DNA of 64,000 nucleotides, from assembly GCF_007971025.1 (NCBI RefSeq), contig NZ_CP042436.1, positions 4,092,001 to 4,156,000 on the forward strand. Direction: 5' to 3'. A program made the translations under genes and the position numbers. The notes under the pieces are model-generated. The model was not told where the DNA came from. It saw only the letters and a list, made by a program, of their open reading frames with translations, and searched no databases. This stretch comes from Mucilaginibacter ginsenosidivorans (GTDB lineage: Bacteria > Bacteroidota > Bacteroidia > Sphingobacteriales > Sphingobacteriaceae). This document shows, in pieces, positions 1 through 9,451 of this stretch; the stretch's first letter is position 1; each line of letters begins with the position of its first letter.

Positions 1-568
1 TCTCGGGCAACACAAGAAATCTTGATAAGCTATCACGTATCTCGATAAGCGCATACCTCGACTTTTGTTTTTTTGTTAGCTTGACAAAGAAATAAACGCC
101 CCTGTCGCGCAATTCAGGAAATGGTTGGCCCTCGTCAAGCATAATGGGCACCAGTGTTGCCAATAGTCGCTCGCGGAAATAGCTTTTCACAAAAGCACCC
201 CTTGTTACGTTCAATTGCTTGTCGTTCAGGATAAATATTTTTTCCTCCGCAAGCTGCTTGATGATAATATTCTCATACAGGTTGTAAAACTTCCGCTCCT
301 GCTTTACAACAATGTTCTTGATCTGGCTGAGTACCTTCTTGGGATTGTAACCCAATATTTCTTTGGCTTTTTCATTCAGGTTGGATAGGCGGCTCAATGT
401 TGCAACCCGCACACGGTAGAACTCATCGAGGTTGGATGAAAAGATGGCCAGGAACCGTATACGGTCAATCAAAGGGACGGTCGGATCGGATGCCTCCTGC
501 AAAACCCTGTCATTAAAATATAACCAGCTTATTTCCCTGTTGATTAAAGGTATCTTTTTAACATCCAT
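1..568 (-). CDS. ppk1: Polyphosphate kinase 1, N-terminal part (cut by window edge)
   Basis: PPK1 reversibly polymerises the ATP gamma-phosphate into inorganic polyphosphate. Only the first ~189 codons are present; the gene runs off the left edge. The reverse-strand translation from the ATG at 568 carries the family's N-terminal signature: NREISWLYFNDRVLQEA at about residues 10-26 and SSNLDEFYRVRV at about 44-55, followed by the helical N domain. The catalytic histidines and ATP-binding C domains lie outside the window, so activity cannot be judged. It diverges from yajQ across a 150-bp AT-rich spacer. A PPK2-family gene sits at 46093-46971, so this genome has both polyphosphate kinase classes. 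Confidence 0.93.
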   Translation of the reverse strand, partial: MDVKKIPLINREISWLYFNDRVLQEASDPTVPLIDRIRFLAIFSSNLDEFYRVRVATLSRLSNLNEKAKEILGYNPKKVLSQIKNIVVKQERKFYNLYENIIIKQLAEEKIFILNDKQLNVTRGAFVKSYFRERLLATLVPIMLDEGQPFPELRDRGVYFFVKLTKKQKSRYALIEIRDSLSRFLVLPE

Positions 569-721
569 ATATTAGGGCCCAAAGCCATTAACTACAAAAC
601 TGCCTATTTATTTGTTAAGATAATATTAAGTAAACTTTAAATAGTAACTATTGTGCGCAATAAATTCATCTGACGGCCACAACGATTAATTTGTATGTTT
701 ACATCATAAAACCTCTGAAAT

Positions 722-1213
722 ATGCCAACATTTGATATTGTAAGCAAAATTGACGGCCAAACGCTCGACAACGCCATCAACACTGCCAAAAAGGAAATAT
801 TGAACCGCTACGATTTCTACGACTCCAAAAGCACCATCGAACTCGATAAAAAAACCAACCAGCTAACTATCGTCACCGAAAATGATATGCGCCTGAAAGC
901 CATTAAGGATTCTGTTATCAGCCGGATGGTGAAGCAAGGCCTCGATCCCTCATCGCTCGACGACGGCAAGGAGCAATACGCATCGGGCAACATGATACGT
1001 AAGGAAATTAAGATAAGGGAAGGTATCGACAAGCCTACCGCGTCAAAAATCGTCAAAAAAATAAAGGATAGCGGACTGAAGGTACAGGCCTCCATTATGG
1101 ACGACCAGGTGCGTGTGCAGGGAAAAAAGATAGACGACCTGCAGGCGGTTATAGCCCTATGCCGCAAAGAGGATTTTGGTCAGCCATTGCAGTATATTAA
1201 TATGAGAAACTAA
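722..1213 (+). CDS. yajQ: YajQ family nucleotide-binding protein
   Basis: Full-length (163 aa) member of the YajQ/DUF520 family, small two-domain ferredoxin-fold cytoplasmic proteins; some homologues bind cyclic-di-GMP and act with transcription factors. The start MPTFDIVSKID and the segments NRYDFYDSKSTIEL (about 28-41) and VQGKKIDDLQAVIALCR near the C-terminus are typical of the family. The ATG at 722 is the only plausible start and gives the usual family length. It diverges from ppk1 and is followed by the repeat array at 1289-1605. The physiological ligand here is unknown. Confidence 0.93.
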   Translation: MPTFDIVSKIDGQTLDNAINTAKKEILNRYDFYDSKSTIELDKKTNQLTIVTENDMRLKAIKDSVISRMVKQGLDPSSLDDGKEQYASGNMIRKEIKIREGIDKPTASKIVKKIKDSGLKVQASIMDDQVRVQGKKIDDLQAVIALCRKEDFGQPLQYINMRN

Positions 1214-1737
1214 ATACACAAAGCGCTCACGCCACAGTCATTTGCCCAGCATTAGGAAGACATAATACACTTATTATCAATTCAAAACAACCCTCTTTTC
1301 GCACCGCGACAAGGAGGGCGGCCGGGCAAAGCGATGACCGGGTGAGTATACTAAACAACACTATCCTATTCCAAAACCCGCTTTATGCGCAGCATAGAGA
1401 GGGTGGTCAAGCGAATCTATGACCGGGTGAGTCCACTGAACGATACTACCTCCTATTCCAAACCCTCCTTATGCGCAGCACAGAGAGGGTGGTCAAGCGA
1501 AGCGATGACCGGGTGAGTCAAATAGTCGCGCGCCTGTTCACAAAACAACCCTCTTTATCGCTTGCGATAGAGAGGGTGGTCAAGCGAAGCGATGACCGGG
1601 TGAGTCCACTGAACGTACAATCATAAAAGGACCGGAGCGGGCAAATACGACCCGTACTTAAAATAAAATATCTCACTTTCAACCACTCCCCTCTCAATTA
1701 TTCCTTATCTTAGTACCACCACTTAAAATCCGGAAAA
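1214..1737. other. Gene-free stretch holding a hairpin-repeat array
   Basis: This 524-bp gap between yajQ and the response regulator contains no credible ORF. Positions 1289-1605 hold four diverged copies of a palindromic repeat (listed separately). The last ~120 bp are AT-rich and must hold the promoter of the receiver gene; I cannot point to a convincing -33/-7 pair there. Confidence 0.7.
1289..1605. repeat. Four-copy REP-like palindromic repeat array
   Basis: Four copies of a 58-59 bp unit lie at 1289-1347, 1375-1432, 1461-1518 and 1547-1605. Each has a long hairpin (arms opening CCCTC and closing GAGGG) followed by a second short hairpin GGTCA-10 nt-TGACC and the constant tail GACCGGGTGAGT. 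Copies 2 and 4 are also followed by CCACTGAACG, and copies 2 and 3 are preceded by CCTATTCCAAA, so the spacers are partly repeated too. The inner stem changes in a compensated way: TCGC/GCGA in copy 1, ATGC/GCAT in copy 2, ATCGC/GCGAT in copy 4. Copy 1 is the most decayed. The structure resembles REP/BIME elements, but no transposase is nearby. Confidence 0.85.
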
Positions 1738-2091
1738 GTGAAAAGACTGTTTATTATTGAAGACGATGCTGATGTACGCGACATGCTGGTTTTCCTGTTC
1801 GAGAACAACGGGCACGAAGTGATCAAAGGCGACAAGGCTGTATCCGCTGAGGACCTGGATAAAATAAAGCCGCACGTAGTTATCATTGACTACAAATTGA
1901 ATGGCACTGCCGGGGCCGAAGTTTGTGCAAGACTGAAAGCCGACGAACTAACCAAAACTATCCCGGTTATCCTGTATTCATCTACCGAAGACATACCGGT
2001 AAAGGGTACTATGGCCGATGCTATTGCCGGCAAATCCCTTGGACTGGAAGACCTCGCCTATTTGGTTCACCGCCTCGCATTTCAGAATTAA
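1738..2091 (+). CDS. Single-domain response regulator (CheY-like receiver)
   Basis: A 117-aa receiver domain with no output domain, so it probably acts by protein-protein contact or as a phosphorelay intermediate. Acidic pocket E8-D9-D10, phospho-acceptor D51 in VVIIDYKL, the Ser/Thr switch at about 81-82 (LYSS) and Lys99 are visible. Lys99 is followed by Ser (GKSL) rather than the usual Pro. The start is GTG at 1738, directly before KRLFIIEDD; there is no alternative ATG before the acidic pocket. No kinase is adjacent, so it is an orphan receiver. It is convergent with the next gene with a 44-bp gap. Confidence 0.9.
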   Translation: MKRLFIIEDDADVRDMLVFLFENNGHEVIKGDKAVSAEDLDKIKPHVVIIDYKLNGTAGAEVCARLKADELTKTIPVILYSSTEDIPVKGTMADAIAGKSLGLEDLAYLVHRLAFQN

Positions 2092-2135
2092 CTATCAATC
2101 CGCCCCCGCTCTTGATTCTCGATTCGCCCATGTTA

Positions 2136-2585
2136 TCAGCTTGAATGGTCGTGTAATATTTTCCAGCCCTGTTTGGTCGACACCATTACCAGCGAATAGC
2201 GCCCCGAACGCTCGGGCAAATTATTGCCCTTCAGCGTGAACTTCCCCGTCAGCAGCGCATATTTTTTACCAAGCATGGTAACTTTAAACTCACTGTAGTA
2301 CAATTGCTGCTTTGGTTTTGCCCCTTCGAAATACTTTGTCGCGTACAATTTCTTTATGGTGCTCAAACCGGCAGGACCGGTCGGCATCATCATAGTGGAT
2401 GAATCAGTATACATCTTCATAAAACTGCCTAAGTCGCCCCGGTTCCAGTCATTTGCCGATTTGGTCATGGCCGCAATTATGGCAGCCTGTTTCGAGTCGG
2501 GGTCCTTCGTGGTTTGAGCGTTTGCACGTACGGCGCACATACAAATCCACGCAAACACGATTAAGGCTTTATGGGATATTTTCAT
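2136..2585 (-). CDS. Secreted NTF2-like (SnoaL/DUF4440-type) protein
   Basis: Small exported protein (about 149 aa from the ATG at 2585). It begins with a signal peptide, MKISHKALIVFAWICMCAV, ending near ANA-QTT. The mature part, with AAIIAAMTKSANDWNRGDLGSFMKMYTDSSTMM followed by beta-strand-rich sequence, fits the cystatin-like NTF2/DUF4440 fold. The longer upstream in-frame extension to 2639 is rejected because it would bury the signal peptide. Function is unknown; members of this fold often bind small molecules or oligomerise. A second member lies at 39802-40290. Confidence 0.75.
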   Translation of the reverse strand: MKISHKALIVFAWICMCAVRANAQTTKDPDSKQAAIIAAMTKSANDWNRGDLGSFMKMYTDSSTMMMPTGPAGLSTIKKLYATKYFEGAKPKQQLYYSEFKVTMLGKKYALLTGKFTLKGNNLPERSGRYSLVMVSTKQGWKILHDHSS

Positions 2586-2678
2586 AAGGAATGGAATTTT
2601 GGAACCAATATCAAAAAATAAAACCTGGCAATCAAGCATGCCCGGTTTTAGGTGATTTTGGCTGATATGTGAAGCTGA

Positions 2679-3695
2679 TCATTTTAATTCGTTCATAAAA
2701 AACTCTGATGCCAGGTCCCCAACCTGCTGATGTATGGCATGGCGGTCGACCGACGGATCATCCATAAAATACAAAGGCGCCTGCTTTTTAACCGGTTCGG
2801 CAGCTTCGCCCAGGAAAACATAGTGCCCGGCCTTACCTTTTACCAGCAGGTATTTGGATGCTGGCATCAGCTTATGATAATGCTCCGCGTTAGTTTTATA
2901 AGGGGCTATGCTGTCACTTTCCGCGCCCACGACATAAAGCGGGTTATTTACATCCCTGAACTGCGAAGGTTTTACAAATCCCTGCCCTATAGCCGGGCAT
3001 ATCGCGAAGAATGCCTTGATACGTTTGTCCTTTAACGATTTAGGGCTCTTTTTAAATGACTCATCTACCTCACCCGTCTTAAAAATGTCTTTCAGACCGG
3101 GAAATTCGGGGATATTGATCTCCTGCTGGCCGCCGGGTGTGTTGGTATAAGCCTTTATCGCATCAAAATCAAGCCTGCCGCCTGCCAGCGCAATAACCGT
3201 ATAGCCGCCGATAGAAAACCCTGCTGCGCCTATTTTGTCCTGGTCGATGTGAGGGCCGAACGCCCGATCATTCAGTAATCCGCTTAATACAAAGCTGATA
3301 TCGCGCGCCCTTTCCCAGGGGGTTACAAAATCGATCGCGATCTTATTATCATAGGTATTGCCCCAGTGGTCCACCGCTGCCACCATAAAACCATGATGGA
3401 CCAGGTTATCAGCCAGCCATTCAAGCGTAAGCCTTCCTCCGCCCGTTCCATGCGAGATCAGTATCAGCGGATGTTTCCCATTGCCGATAGCGCCATCTTT
3501 AACCGTCGCTTCGTTCAAAAAGGGTTTAAAATCCATACCGGGTTTAACAGCATCGGCAGTAGGGTACCATATTTCGGTTACTAATGGTCTTTTTCGTGTC
3601 GTGTCATTAAAGCGGATCGTCCTCTCACCAATGTTTTGAGCCAAAGCAAAAACCGGCAGCAGGAAGCTGATTATTATAAAAATTGATCGTTTCAT
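2679..3695 (-). CDS. Secreted alpha/beta hydrolase (PAF-acetylhydrolase/dienelactone-hydrolase-like)
   Basis: Predicted exported serine hydrolase (338 aa from the ATG at 3695, just before the signal peptide MKRSIFIIISFLLPVFALAQ). Alpha/beta hydrolase landmarks are the oxyanion segment HGTGGG (about 82-87), nucleophile elbow GFSIGG with Ser at about 161, a candidate acid in GAESDSIAP (Asp about 261) and catalytic His in GKAGHY (about 291). The closest recognised group is the platelet-activating-factor acetylhydrolase-like secreted hydrolases; the substrate is unknown. The Crp-like regulator gene lies immediately upstream on the same strand (52-bp gap to this start), so the two probably form an operon. 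Confidence 0.8.
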   Translation of the reverse strand: MKRSIFIIISFLLPVFALAQNIGERTIRFNDTTRKRPLVTEIWYPTADAVKPGMDFKPFLNEATVKDGAIGNGKHPLILISHGTGGGRLTLEWLADNLVHHGFMVAAVDHWGNTYDNKIAIDFVTPWERARDISFVLSGLLNDRAFGPHIDQDKIGAAGFSIGGYTVIALAGGRLDFDAIKAYTNTPGGQQEINIPEFPGLKDIFKTGEVDESFKKSPKSLKDKRIKAFFAICPAIGQGFVKPSQFRDVNNPLYVVGAESDSIAPYKTNAEHYHKLMPASKYLLVKGKAGHYVFLGEAAEPVKKQAPLYFMDDPSVDRHAIHQQVGDLASEFFMNELK

Positions 3696-3747
3696 ACAGC
3701 AAAGCACGGCATAAGAAATCGCCCTGGTATTGACAAATGTCAATAAA

Positions 3748-4317
3748 TCAAATTTTCGATTTCAACCTGCTCAGGGTTTCCTGCGAAATTCCCAAATAAT
3801 CGGCAATGATCTTTGAGGGCAGCCGCTGAATCAGTCCCGGCTCACTTTCCATCAGTTGGGTATAGCGCTCCTTCGCGTCCATAGTGATCAGGCTTTCGAT
3901 GCGTTTGATGGAAGCGATATAATCCCGTTCCAAATTTACACGGTATATTTTTTCCCATGCCGGCAATACATCGGGCAGCACCCTGAAATCCTGGTAACTT
4001 AAAAAGAGTATTTCCGATGCCTCAACAGCCTGGATGTAGGCCAGCGACGGTTCCTGCAAAATAAAACTCGGGAACGCGGTACCAAACCGCCCTTCGGGTA
4101 TAAGGAAACGGGTCGATTCCCTACCCTCTGTATCCATCAAATAAACGCGCAGGCACCCCTTGTTTACAAAATAAATGTAACGGGAAACGCCACCGGCCTC
4201 CAGCAATATTTCACCCCTTTTAGTATGCTTACACTTAAAACGGCTGCAAAAAACATCAAATTCGTCATCGTTCAGTTCGGTATTTTTTGCCAGGTAGCTT
4301 TTCAGTTGCTCGTACAT
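3748..4317 (-). CDS. Crp/Fnr-family transcriptional regulator
   Basis: Regulator of 189 aa from the ATG at 4317; an in-frame start at 4335 is possible but less typical. The N-terminal cyclic-nucleotide-binding-type beta-roll spans roughly residues 10-120, with KRGEILLEAGGVSRYIYFVNKGCLRVY as its first half. The C-terminus keeps a winged-helix recognition segment, LPSKIIADYLGISQETLSRL, and stops soon after, as in many Bacteroidota members of the group. The strict cAMP-contact residues are not obvious, so the ligand is unknown. It probably controls itself and the hydrolase downstream. Confidence 0.85.
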   Translation of the reverse strand: MYEQLKSYLAKNTELNDDEFDVFCSRFKCKHTKRGEILLEAGGVSRYIYFVNKGCLRVYLMDTEGRESTRFLIPEGRFGTAFPSFILQEPSLAYIQAVEASEILFLSYQDFRVLPDVLPAWEKIYRVNLERDYIASIKRIESLITMDAKERYTQLMESEPGLIQRLPSKIIADYLGISQETLSRLKSKI

Positions 4318-4385
4318 GCCTTTTATCTGTAACAAGCCTTTAAGGTAATTATTCTTTAAGCGAATAAAGAATCATCGGTGTCAAA

Positions 4386-6683
4386 TCAGGCATCAGGAAA
4401 TGTGACTTTGAAGGTTGTTCCCCTACCTGGTTCACTCTCCACATCTATCGAACCGCCTATACTTTCCACCTGCATTTTTACCATGAACAGGCCCATGCCT
4501 TTTCCTTCCACACTGGTATCAAAGCGCTTGTACAAACCGAAAAGATCTTTCATGTTGCGGGGGTCTATCCCTTTACCGTTATCTTTAAAGAATATCTCCA
4601 TACCGTCCTCATTTTTTCGGGTAAAGATGGTTATTACAGGGTCGGCGTCGGGCCGCCTGTATTTTATAGCATTCAGTATCAGGTTATAAAATATACTGTG
4701 CATATAGCTTTTTACCTTTACTATTTTATTTACCGCAGCAAAGTCGCATTTGATCATGGCATGCTGCCTGGTAATAAAATTATGCAGGCTCATTTTTATA
4801 TCGTCGACGAGGGCGCTAAAATAGATATCCTCCCGTCGTTCCCTTACGTCGTGCCGTACCTGTAAAATATGGTTCAGGTCCATGATCATACCGTCGAGCA
4901 CATCTATAGATGTGGCCAGTGAAGTTTTGATCTCCTGGTTCTCGATAATATTAAAGTCGAAACTGTTCAGCATATTTGACAACCCCTTAATATTGGCCAC
5001 AGGCGCCCGCAGGTTGTGCGAAACGATATAGGTAAATTGTTCAAGGTCCTTATTGCGTTGCACCAGGTCGGCAGTAATACGGTCACGCTCCAGGTCCGAT
5101 ATTTTCCGCCCGGTAATATCTTTAAAAGCCAGCATAAAGCCAATATGTTCGTTCTGTGCATCGCCGATGCCTACCCACCTCACCTCGTACCATTTTACTC
5201 CGCCATCCCTAAGATCGTAGCTGGTTTCATAGTTCACCATTTCGTTACTCGTTACCTTCTGTATAACCTCTTTCAGGTTGGGTATCTTGTTTTTGGGGAA
5301 ATAGCTGAAGGCATTTCTTCCTGTCTTCAATTTCTTGTTGAATTGCTCAAGGCATAACTCATTAGCTTTCGTGTTGAACGAAACTATTTTGTGCCCGGCA
5401 TCGCACAATACATAAGCGATGTCCGTATTCTCGAAAATGGTCTGCAAATTCGCTTTTGACTGCAGCACCAATTCCTCGGCCTGCTTCCTGTCGGTAATGT
5501 CGATATGTAGTATAACAGCACCTTTTTTTGTTTTATCGGTCAGCGGGGCGACAAGCAACTGGAACCACACTTTTTTGTGATCCGAATAATAGGAATACTC
5601 CATTGAAAATTCGTCCCTCTCGCCTTCAATTATCTCTTTTATCCCCCTGGCTATTTGCTTTTCCGACACCGGATCGACGCCCGTAGCTTTTTCGGAGATA
5701 GCCAAATAACTAAACCCGATGCCATGCCGTGGCACACCCAGGTTATTTGCAAGGGTAAACCTTATCCACGCGTCGTTTACCGCTACTATTTTTCCCGCTT
5801 CGTTCAGCAACACCACATTTGGCGGCATCGCATTTAAAATATCCGATTGCCTGTCGCTGGCGGCCTTCAGTTCCGCTATATTTTCCTGTATCTCGATCTG
5901 CGCAAGCATACGGCGGGTTACGTCCTGGTTAAAACCAATAATATACGCCGGTTCGCCCCTTTCATTAAGCTCAAACTCGAATTGGGAATGAAGAAAACGT
6001 ATGGTGCCATCTTTATTTATTATCCTGAAATCTACTTCCGCCGGCTGAGCGTTGCTTGTCGTATCCTTAAGCATTTTTTCAATTTCCCCCGAATCTTCCG
6101 GATGAATATTTTTTAAAAAATTTGCCAGCGTAGGCTCAACTTCGCCGTTTTCATAACCAAGCAAACGGTAGGTCCCTGCCGACCAGGTGGTGATGCTGGT
6201 GTCAAGGTCGACCCGCCATGTACCAAATTCAGCTAACGATTCTGCCTTGGTAAACAGGTTCTCGCTGGCAAATATCTTGTCCAGGTACATTTGCCGGTCG
6301 TGGTCCGACTGATATTTACCTATCGCATTCAGAATTGCATTGGGCAGGCGCTGCAGACGGTCCTTCAGCACGTAATCTGAGGCCCCTTCTTTCATTACAT
6401 TTACTGCAAATTCTTCGGATACGGTTGCTGTTATCAGAATAAACGGTATGTTCTTCTCTTGCTGTTTCAAGAGTTTCAGCGCCTCAAGGGAATTGAACGC
6501 CGGGAGAGAATGATCGGAAAGTATAACATCCGGGTCAAATTTCTCGAGTGCCTCAAGATATTCCGCTTTTGTATCTACTACACGCTTCTCAAATGCAATA
6601 CCCGACCTCCGTAGCGTCCTGTCAACTAATTCTGCGTCGCTTTCAATATCTTCTATATGCAATATTCTTAAACTCCGGGTCAT
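4386..6683 (-). CDS. Receiver-PAS-PAS-PAS sensor histidine kinase
   Basis: Soluble hybrid kinase of 765 aa. An N-terminal receiver domain (1-125; acidic E11-D12 and phospho-acceptor D57 in ILSDHSLP) is followed by three PAS/PAC regions at about 140-260, 278-400 and 410-530 (PAC endings IIGFNQDVT, ILHIDIT and MLAFKDIT). The dimerisation/phosphotransfer region has the H-box IVSHNLRAP with His556, and the ATPase domain has N-box NLILNAIKY (about 667-675), DNGKG (about 701-705) and GKGMGL (about 727-732). No membrane segment is seen. It is the last gene of a three-gene reverse-strand operon: membrane kinase, single receiver, this protein. The N-terminal receiver suggests a phosphorelay from the upstream kinase. 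Confidence 0.9.
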   Translation of the reverse strand: MTRSLRILHIEDIESDAELVDRTLRRSGIAFEKRVVDTKAEYLEALEKFDPDVILSDHSLPAFNSLEALKLLKQQEKNIPFILITATVSEEFAVNVMKEGASDYVLKDRLQRLPNAILNAIGKYQSDHDRQMYLDKIFASENLFTKAESLAEFGTWRVDLDTSITTWSAGTYRLLGYENGEVEPTLANFLKNIHPEDSGEIEKMLKDTTSNAQPAEVDFRIINKDGTIRFLHSQFEFELNERGEPAYIIGFNQDVTRRMLAQIEIQENIAELKAASDRQSDILNAMPPNVVLLNEAGKIVAVNDAWIRFTLANNLGVPRHGIGFSYLAISEKATGVDPVSEKQIARGIKEIIEGERDEFSMEYSYYSDHKKVWFQLLVAPLTDKTKKGAVILHIDITDRKQAEELVLQSKANLQTIFENTDIAYVLCDAGHKIVSFNTKANELCLEQFNKKLKTGRNAFSYFPKNKIPNLKEVIQKVTSNEMVNYETSYDLRDGGVKWYEVRWVGIGDAQNEHIGFMLAFKDITGRKISDLERDRITADLVQRNKDLEQFTYIVSHNLRAPVANIKGLSNMLNSFDFNIIENQEIKTSLATSIDVLDGMIMDLNHILQVRHDVRERREDIYFSALVDDIKMSLHNFITRQHAMIKCDFAAVNKIVKVKSYMHSIFYNLILNAIKYRRPDADPVITIFTRKNEDGMEIFFKDNGKGIDPRNMKDLFGLYKRFDTSVEGKGMGLFMVKMQVESIGGSIDVESEPGRGTTFKVTFPDA

Positions 6684-6704
6684 AATATAAATTTATTGCC
6701 AGCA

Positions 6705-7145
6705 TTAATCAGGAGACTGATTGGTTATAAGCCAGTAAAAACCAAGTTCAGACACCGCCTTGGCAAAGCCCTCAAAATCCACCGGTTTCACTACATAACT
6801 ATTTACACCAAGATCATAGCTGGTAATTATATCCTGTTCTTCCTTCGACGACGTCATGATCACTACCGGGATGGTGCGGGTATTTTCGTCGGCTTTTATT
6901 TGCCTCAGCACCTCTATGCCGTCAACTTTGGGCATCTTAATATCCAGCAGTATCACTTTGGGCTTATCATGCATACTGCGTTCTGAAAAGGTTCCTCTCG
7001 AAAAAACAAAATCCAGCGCCTCCGCGCCATCTTTTACATGTATCAGCCTGTTGGCCAGGTTTGCTTTCCGCAATGCGCGGATGGTCATTTCCGCATCGTG
7101 TGGGTTGTCTTCAACCAATAAAATTTCAACTCGGTTGTCATTCAT
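6705..7145 (-). CDS. Single-domain response regulator (Rcp1-like)
   Basis: Stand-alone receiver of 146 aa from the ATG at 7145. Start choice: the frame is open further upstream, but [15 protein letters not shown] is the canonical beginning and places the start 7 bp after the kinase stop codon. Acidic pair E12-D13, phospho-acceptor D68 in VILLDIKMP, switch Thr/Ser in IMTSS (about 98-100) and Lys120-Pro in VVKPVDF are all intact. The long loop between helix 2 and strand 3 is typical of the Rcp1 class that pairs with multi-sensor kinases. It lies between two kinase genes and is the likely shuttle between them. Confidence 0.92.
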   Translation of the reverse strand: MNDNRVEILLVEDNPHDAEMTIRALRKANLANRLIHVKDGAEALDFVFSRGTFSERSMHDKPKVILLDIKMPKVDGIEVLRQIKADENTRTIPVVIMTSSKEEQDIITSYDLGVNSYVVKPVDFEGFAKAVSELGFYWLITNQSPD

Positions 7146-7152
7146 ATAATCG

Positions 7153-8940
7153 TTATTTAGGTAAACTGAAATAAAATGTAGCTCCTTTATTTTCCTCCGC
7201 TTCGGCCCATACCTCTCCGCCATGCTTGTCGATCACCCTCTTCACCAGGGCAAGACCAACACCGGTGCCTTCAAATTCTTCCTGCGAATGCAATCGCTGA
7301 AAGACACCGAATAATTTGCCGGCGTAAGCCATATCGAAACCGACGCCATTATCCTTTATAAAGTAAACGACCCTGTTCCTCTCCTCCTGCGCGCCGATCT
7401 CGATTACCGGATTATCCTGCCTGGATGAATATTTTATAGCGTTGCCTATCAGGTTCATTAAAACTTGCTTTATAAGGGCCCGGTCGGCATTTGATGAAGG
7501 TAATGACCCTATCCCGATGCGATATTTTTCCCTGATTCCGTTCTCCAATAATTCTTCGATAACCGACTGGGCAAGCGGCTTCATATCAACGTTGCTGAAA
7601 GCAAGTTCTTTCTTACCCAGCCTCGAAAACGCAAGCAGTTCATCTATCAATTGCCCCATTGTTTTGGCGTTTTTGATAATGTTATCAACTATCCTAACCC
7701 CTTCAGCGTCCAGTTTATCTTCATAATCTTCCTTAAGCATGATCGAGTAGCCATTCACAGCACGCAGTGGCGTACGAAGGTCGTGCGACACCGAATACGA
7801 AAATGCCTCGAGCTCTTTATTTACATTCTGCAACTGTGCGGTACGCTCCGTCACCTTGCTTTCCAGGTCCTGGTGCATTTTGTACACCTTTGCTGTCATC
7901 ACATTGAAAGCATTCGCTAATTCACCAAGCTCATCTTTTCGGTAAATATCCACCGACGATGAATAATCGCCCTGTGCTATCGACGCAGCGGCCTTTGTAA
8001 GTTCATTAAGCGGACGTGTAATATTACGGCTCATTATCCATGCTGCTATAATGCCGATAAGCGTCAGCAATAGCCCCGAAACAATGATCAGGTTGGTAAA
8101 CCCTTTTACCCCCTCCAGGATGGCCGCTTGAGGAAATTCGACCACAGCTACCCAATGGGTGTTGGGCACCGTTTTTGCGCTGGCTATCATGTCAACTCCC
8201 TGTGGGTTCTTGTAGGCTATAATATCATTCATGTGCCCTGGTTTAAACGCCGGGTTCGGCAGTGGTTTAAGCAGGTTCGTCCACATGGAAGCATCCGAAT
8301 TTTCAATATACAATACAGCGCCTGTCCCCAGCAAATGGGTGAACTGCGATACCGCCTGCGGCGTAACCCTGAGCGCCTGCCAGCCGATGATATAGCCTTT
8401 TATATGATCCTTTTCGGCAATTGTCGCTACAACCGGGTAGTACATCGCTCCGCTGATATTATAAATTTTGCCTACAACAGCCAGGTTGGGCGGCACATTC
8501 ATAAATGATAATACTGCACGTATATCCGTCTTTACATCTATTTTGGACTTTTCAGAGCGCAATACCGGTTTTCCGCCGGAGTCGAGTAATTCCACCGATA
8601 CCCATGTTGTATCGCGGTGAAGCTTATCGAGTTCGGCAAGCGTTTCTTTGCGAAAGTCCTTACCGCCTGACTCAAGGCATTTATTAACCGACGATTGTTT
8701 GGCTGCGTTCTCCATCGAGGCTACCACTAGCTGGGCCGACTGCCCGAACATGGTGCTTATCTGGCTGCTAAGCGTTTCAATCCGTACTTTTCCTTCGGCC
8801 AGTGTCGCCTTCCGTAAGCTGTAATAGTTTGCCACGCCATAAAGCGTTATGGCCGAAAGCAGGAAGAAACATATCAACAACGGCACGCGTTGTTGTATTG
8901 ACAATCTGCCTGAAAAAAACCGGTTTTTCTGCATATTCAT
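7153..8940 (-). CDS. Membrane sensor histidine kinase (Cache-like sensor, HAMP)
   Basis: Sensor kinase of 595 aa. TM1 at about 20-42, a ~240-residue periplasmic sensor that looks like a double-Cache/PAS-like fold ([26 protein letters not shown]), TM2 at about 284-303, HAMP at about 304-356, then H-box [12 protein letters not shown] with His386. The ATPase domain shows [18 protein letters not shown] and GTGVGLALV. First gene of the operon that continues through the single receiver and the receiver-PAS kinase. The start could also be the Met two codons downstream. The ligand is unknown; Cache sensors usually bind small organic acids or amino acids. Confidence 0.9.
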   Translation of the reverse strand: MNMQKNRFFSGRLSIQQRVPLLICFFLLSAITLYGVANYYSLRKATLAEGKVRIETLSSQISTMFGQSAQLVVASMENAAKQSSVNKCLESGGKDFRKETLAELDKLHRDTTWVSVELLDSGGKPVLRSEKSKIDVKTDIRAVLSFMNVPPNLAVVGKIYNISGAMYYPVVATIAEKDHIKGYIIGWQALRVTPQAVSQFTHLLGTGAVLYIENSDASMWTNLLKPLPNPAFKPGHMNDIIAYKNPQGVDMIASAKTVPNTHWVAVVEFPQAAILEGVKGFTNLIIVSGLLLTLIGIIAAWIMSRNITRPLNELTKAAASIAQGDYSSSVDIYRKDELGELANAFNVMTAKVYKMHQDLESKVTERTAQLQNVNKELEAFSYSVSHDLRTPLRAVNGYSIMLKEDYEDKLDAEGVRIVDNIIKNAKTMGQLIDELLAFSRLGKKELAFSNVDMKPLAQSVIEELLENGIREKYRIGIGSLPSSNADRALIKQVLMNLIGNAIKYSSRQDNPVIEIGAQEERNRVVYFIKDNGVGFDMAYAGKLFGVFQRLHSQEEFEGTGVGLALVKRVIDKHGGEVWAEAEENKGATFYFSLPK

Positions 8941-9451
8941 AGTTTGATCTTATTGCCTTTAACGCCTGAAAACACGAACGATCCTTTGTTTTTATCAGCT
9001 TTGGTCAATAAGTAAAAGCGTGATTTAATACAGGGTTAACAAACTGCGATCAAGGTTTAAAAATTAATTCAGAGATAATAATGCCTCTGTCAGGGCTCAT
9101 TGATATTAATCATTAGTTTCATAATTAGGGCTTATAAACAAATATAATACATATTTTTAGTTAATAAGCACCGTTTTTTAACCCATTTTTTGTAAAAATA
9201 ATAGGATGATAATTACAACATCTCGTCTATGATATTATCAGCAATTCGGAATATGATCAGTATGCAGACCAATACTGACCTGGTATTTATATTTATTATG
9301 TAATATGATCGTGTGCCTATAGTCTATTGTTGCAGATAACGGCTTGTTTGGCTCTTCTAAAAAAAGCGAACAATTTTTTATTTATTTAAAATGTTTTCAC
9401 CTGCCAATCGTCTCTACCTTTAAAGGAGAAAATAAATTGATCACCGCAGTA
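8941..9451. other. AT-rich divergent promoter region
   Basis: About 510 bp between the divergent kinase operon and the sigma-factor gene, strongly AT-rich, without a convincing ORF. It should contain both promoters. The only symmetric site I see is TCAGTAT (9257-9263) with ATACTGA (9272-9278), 7-bp arms and an 8-bp spacer, a possible operator on the sigma-factor side. Nothing else stands out. Confidence 0.5.

Noticed and set aside
1289-1605. Reading the array as a CRISPR
   Set aside because: Copies are diverged, each is a palindromic double hairpin, spacers are partly repeated and no cas genes are present.
9241-9310. Tiny + strand frame (16 codons) in the kinase/sigma spacer
   Set aside because: Too short, no ribosome-binding signal, and composition matches AT-rich non-coding sequence.
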